A stretch of DNA of 14,574 bases from an uncultured Desulfobacterales bacterium (lineage in GTDB: Bacteria; Desulfobacterota; Desulfobacteria; Desulfobacterales; G020354645), in contig CAMYNZ010000042.1 of NCBI GenBank assembly GCA_947259865.1, positions 1-14,574 on the forward strand. Direction: 5' to 3'. Positions 14,497-14,574 of the stretch are shown here, piece by piece. Below the pieces are notes generated by a model. The model was given only the letters and a program-made list of their open reading frames with translations. It ran no database searches and was not told the origin of the DNA. Numbering within the stretch: position 1 is the stretch's first letter; the number at the start of each line of letters is the position of its first letter. The position numbers were made by a program, and so were the translations under genes.

Positions 14497-14574
14497 CGCC
14501 GGAGGCGGACAAGCCTCGCCGGAGGCGGACAAGCCTCGCCGGAGGCGGACAAGCCTCGCCGGAGGCGGACAAGC
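14497..14574. repeat. 20-bp GC-rich tandem repeat, 3.9 copies, truncated by window end
   Basis: The unit CGCCGGAGGCGGACAAGCCT repeats perfectly from 14497 to the end of the window. Each unit contains GAGGC and GCCTC separated by GGACAA, so single strands can fold into small hairpins. A 20-bp period is not a multiple of three, so the repeat is unlikely to be coding. There are no variable spacers. The true copy number is unknown because the window stops inside it. Confidence 0.95.

Noticed and set aside
14318..14572. 84-codon minus-strand open frame through the tandem repeat
   Set aside because: It is open only because of the 20-bp repeat, has no ribosome-binding site, and its start of translation lies within repeat DNA near the window edge.
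14497..14574. CRISPR array at the right end
   Set aside because: The repeats are directly adjacent, without unique spacers, and there are no cas genes nearby.

Overview
The window looks like chromosome from a Gram-negative, LPS-making bacterium, most likely a Desulfobacterota (former deltaproteobacterial) lineage close to the Desulfobacterales. This rests on the gene order lolC-lolD-bamA-skp-lpxD-fabZ-lpxA-lpxI-Gfo/Idh-lpxB, on LpxI rather than LpxH as the UDP-diacylglucosamine hydrolase, on a BamA with an extra N-terminal periplasmic domain, and on moderate GC with several GTG starts. The taxonomic call is inference, because no rRNA or other marker is present.

Every confident gene is on the minus strand, so transcription runs from high to low coordinates. 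The right end (13878-14574) has no intact gene. It holds two weak, mutually exclusive coding-like stretches, an inverted repeat, a possible promoter and a 20-bp tandem repeat that runs off the window. Next come pilC (type IV pilus inner-membrane platform) and a PilS-like membrane histidine kinase (12666-13877 and 11207-12508). Then follows the outer-membrane biogenesis block: lolC and lolD (lipoprotein release, overlapping by 8 bp), bamA (beta-barrel insertion) and skp (periplasmic chaperone). The lipid A block comes last: lpxD, fabZ, lpxA, lpxI, a Gfo/Idh/MocA oxidoreductase broken by an in-frame TAA, and lpxB.

The genes form one working theme. FabZ feeds the 3-hydroxyacyl-ACP pool. LpxA and LpxD put the first acyl chains on the UDP-sugar, LpxI releases lipid X, and LpxB joins lipid X to UDP-diacyl-GlcN to make the disaccharide. 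LolCD moves lipoproteins, including Bam components, out of the inner membrane, and Skp and BamA assemble outer-membrane proteins. LpxC, LpxK, LpxH, LolA/B, PilR, PilB and PilT are not in the window.

Nothing here is convincingly a wholly new system. The points most worth a second look are: (1) a roughly 320-bp, hairpin-rich, near-palindromic element between lpxD and fabZ; (2) the nonsense codon inside the lpx-linked oxidoreductase, which may be a GnnA-type enzyme giving amide-linked lipid A; (3) the additional N-terminal domain of BamA; and (4) several short repeats lodged between otherwise tightly packed genes.
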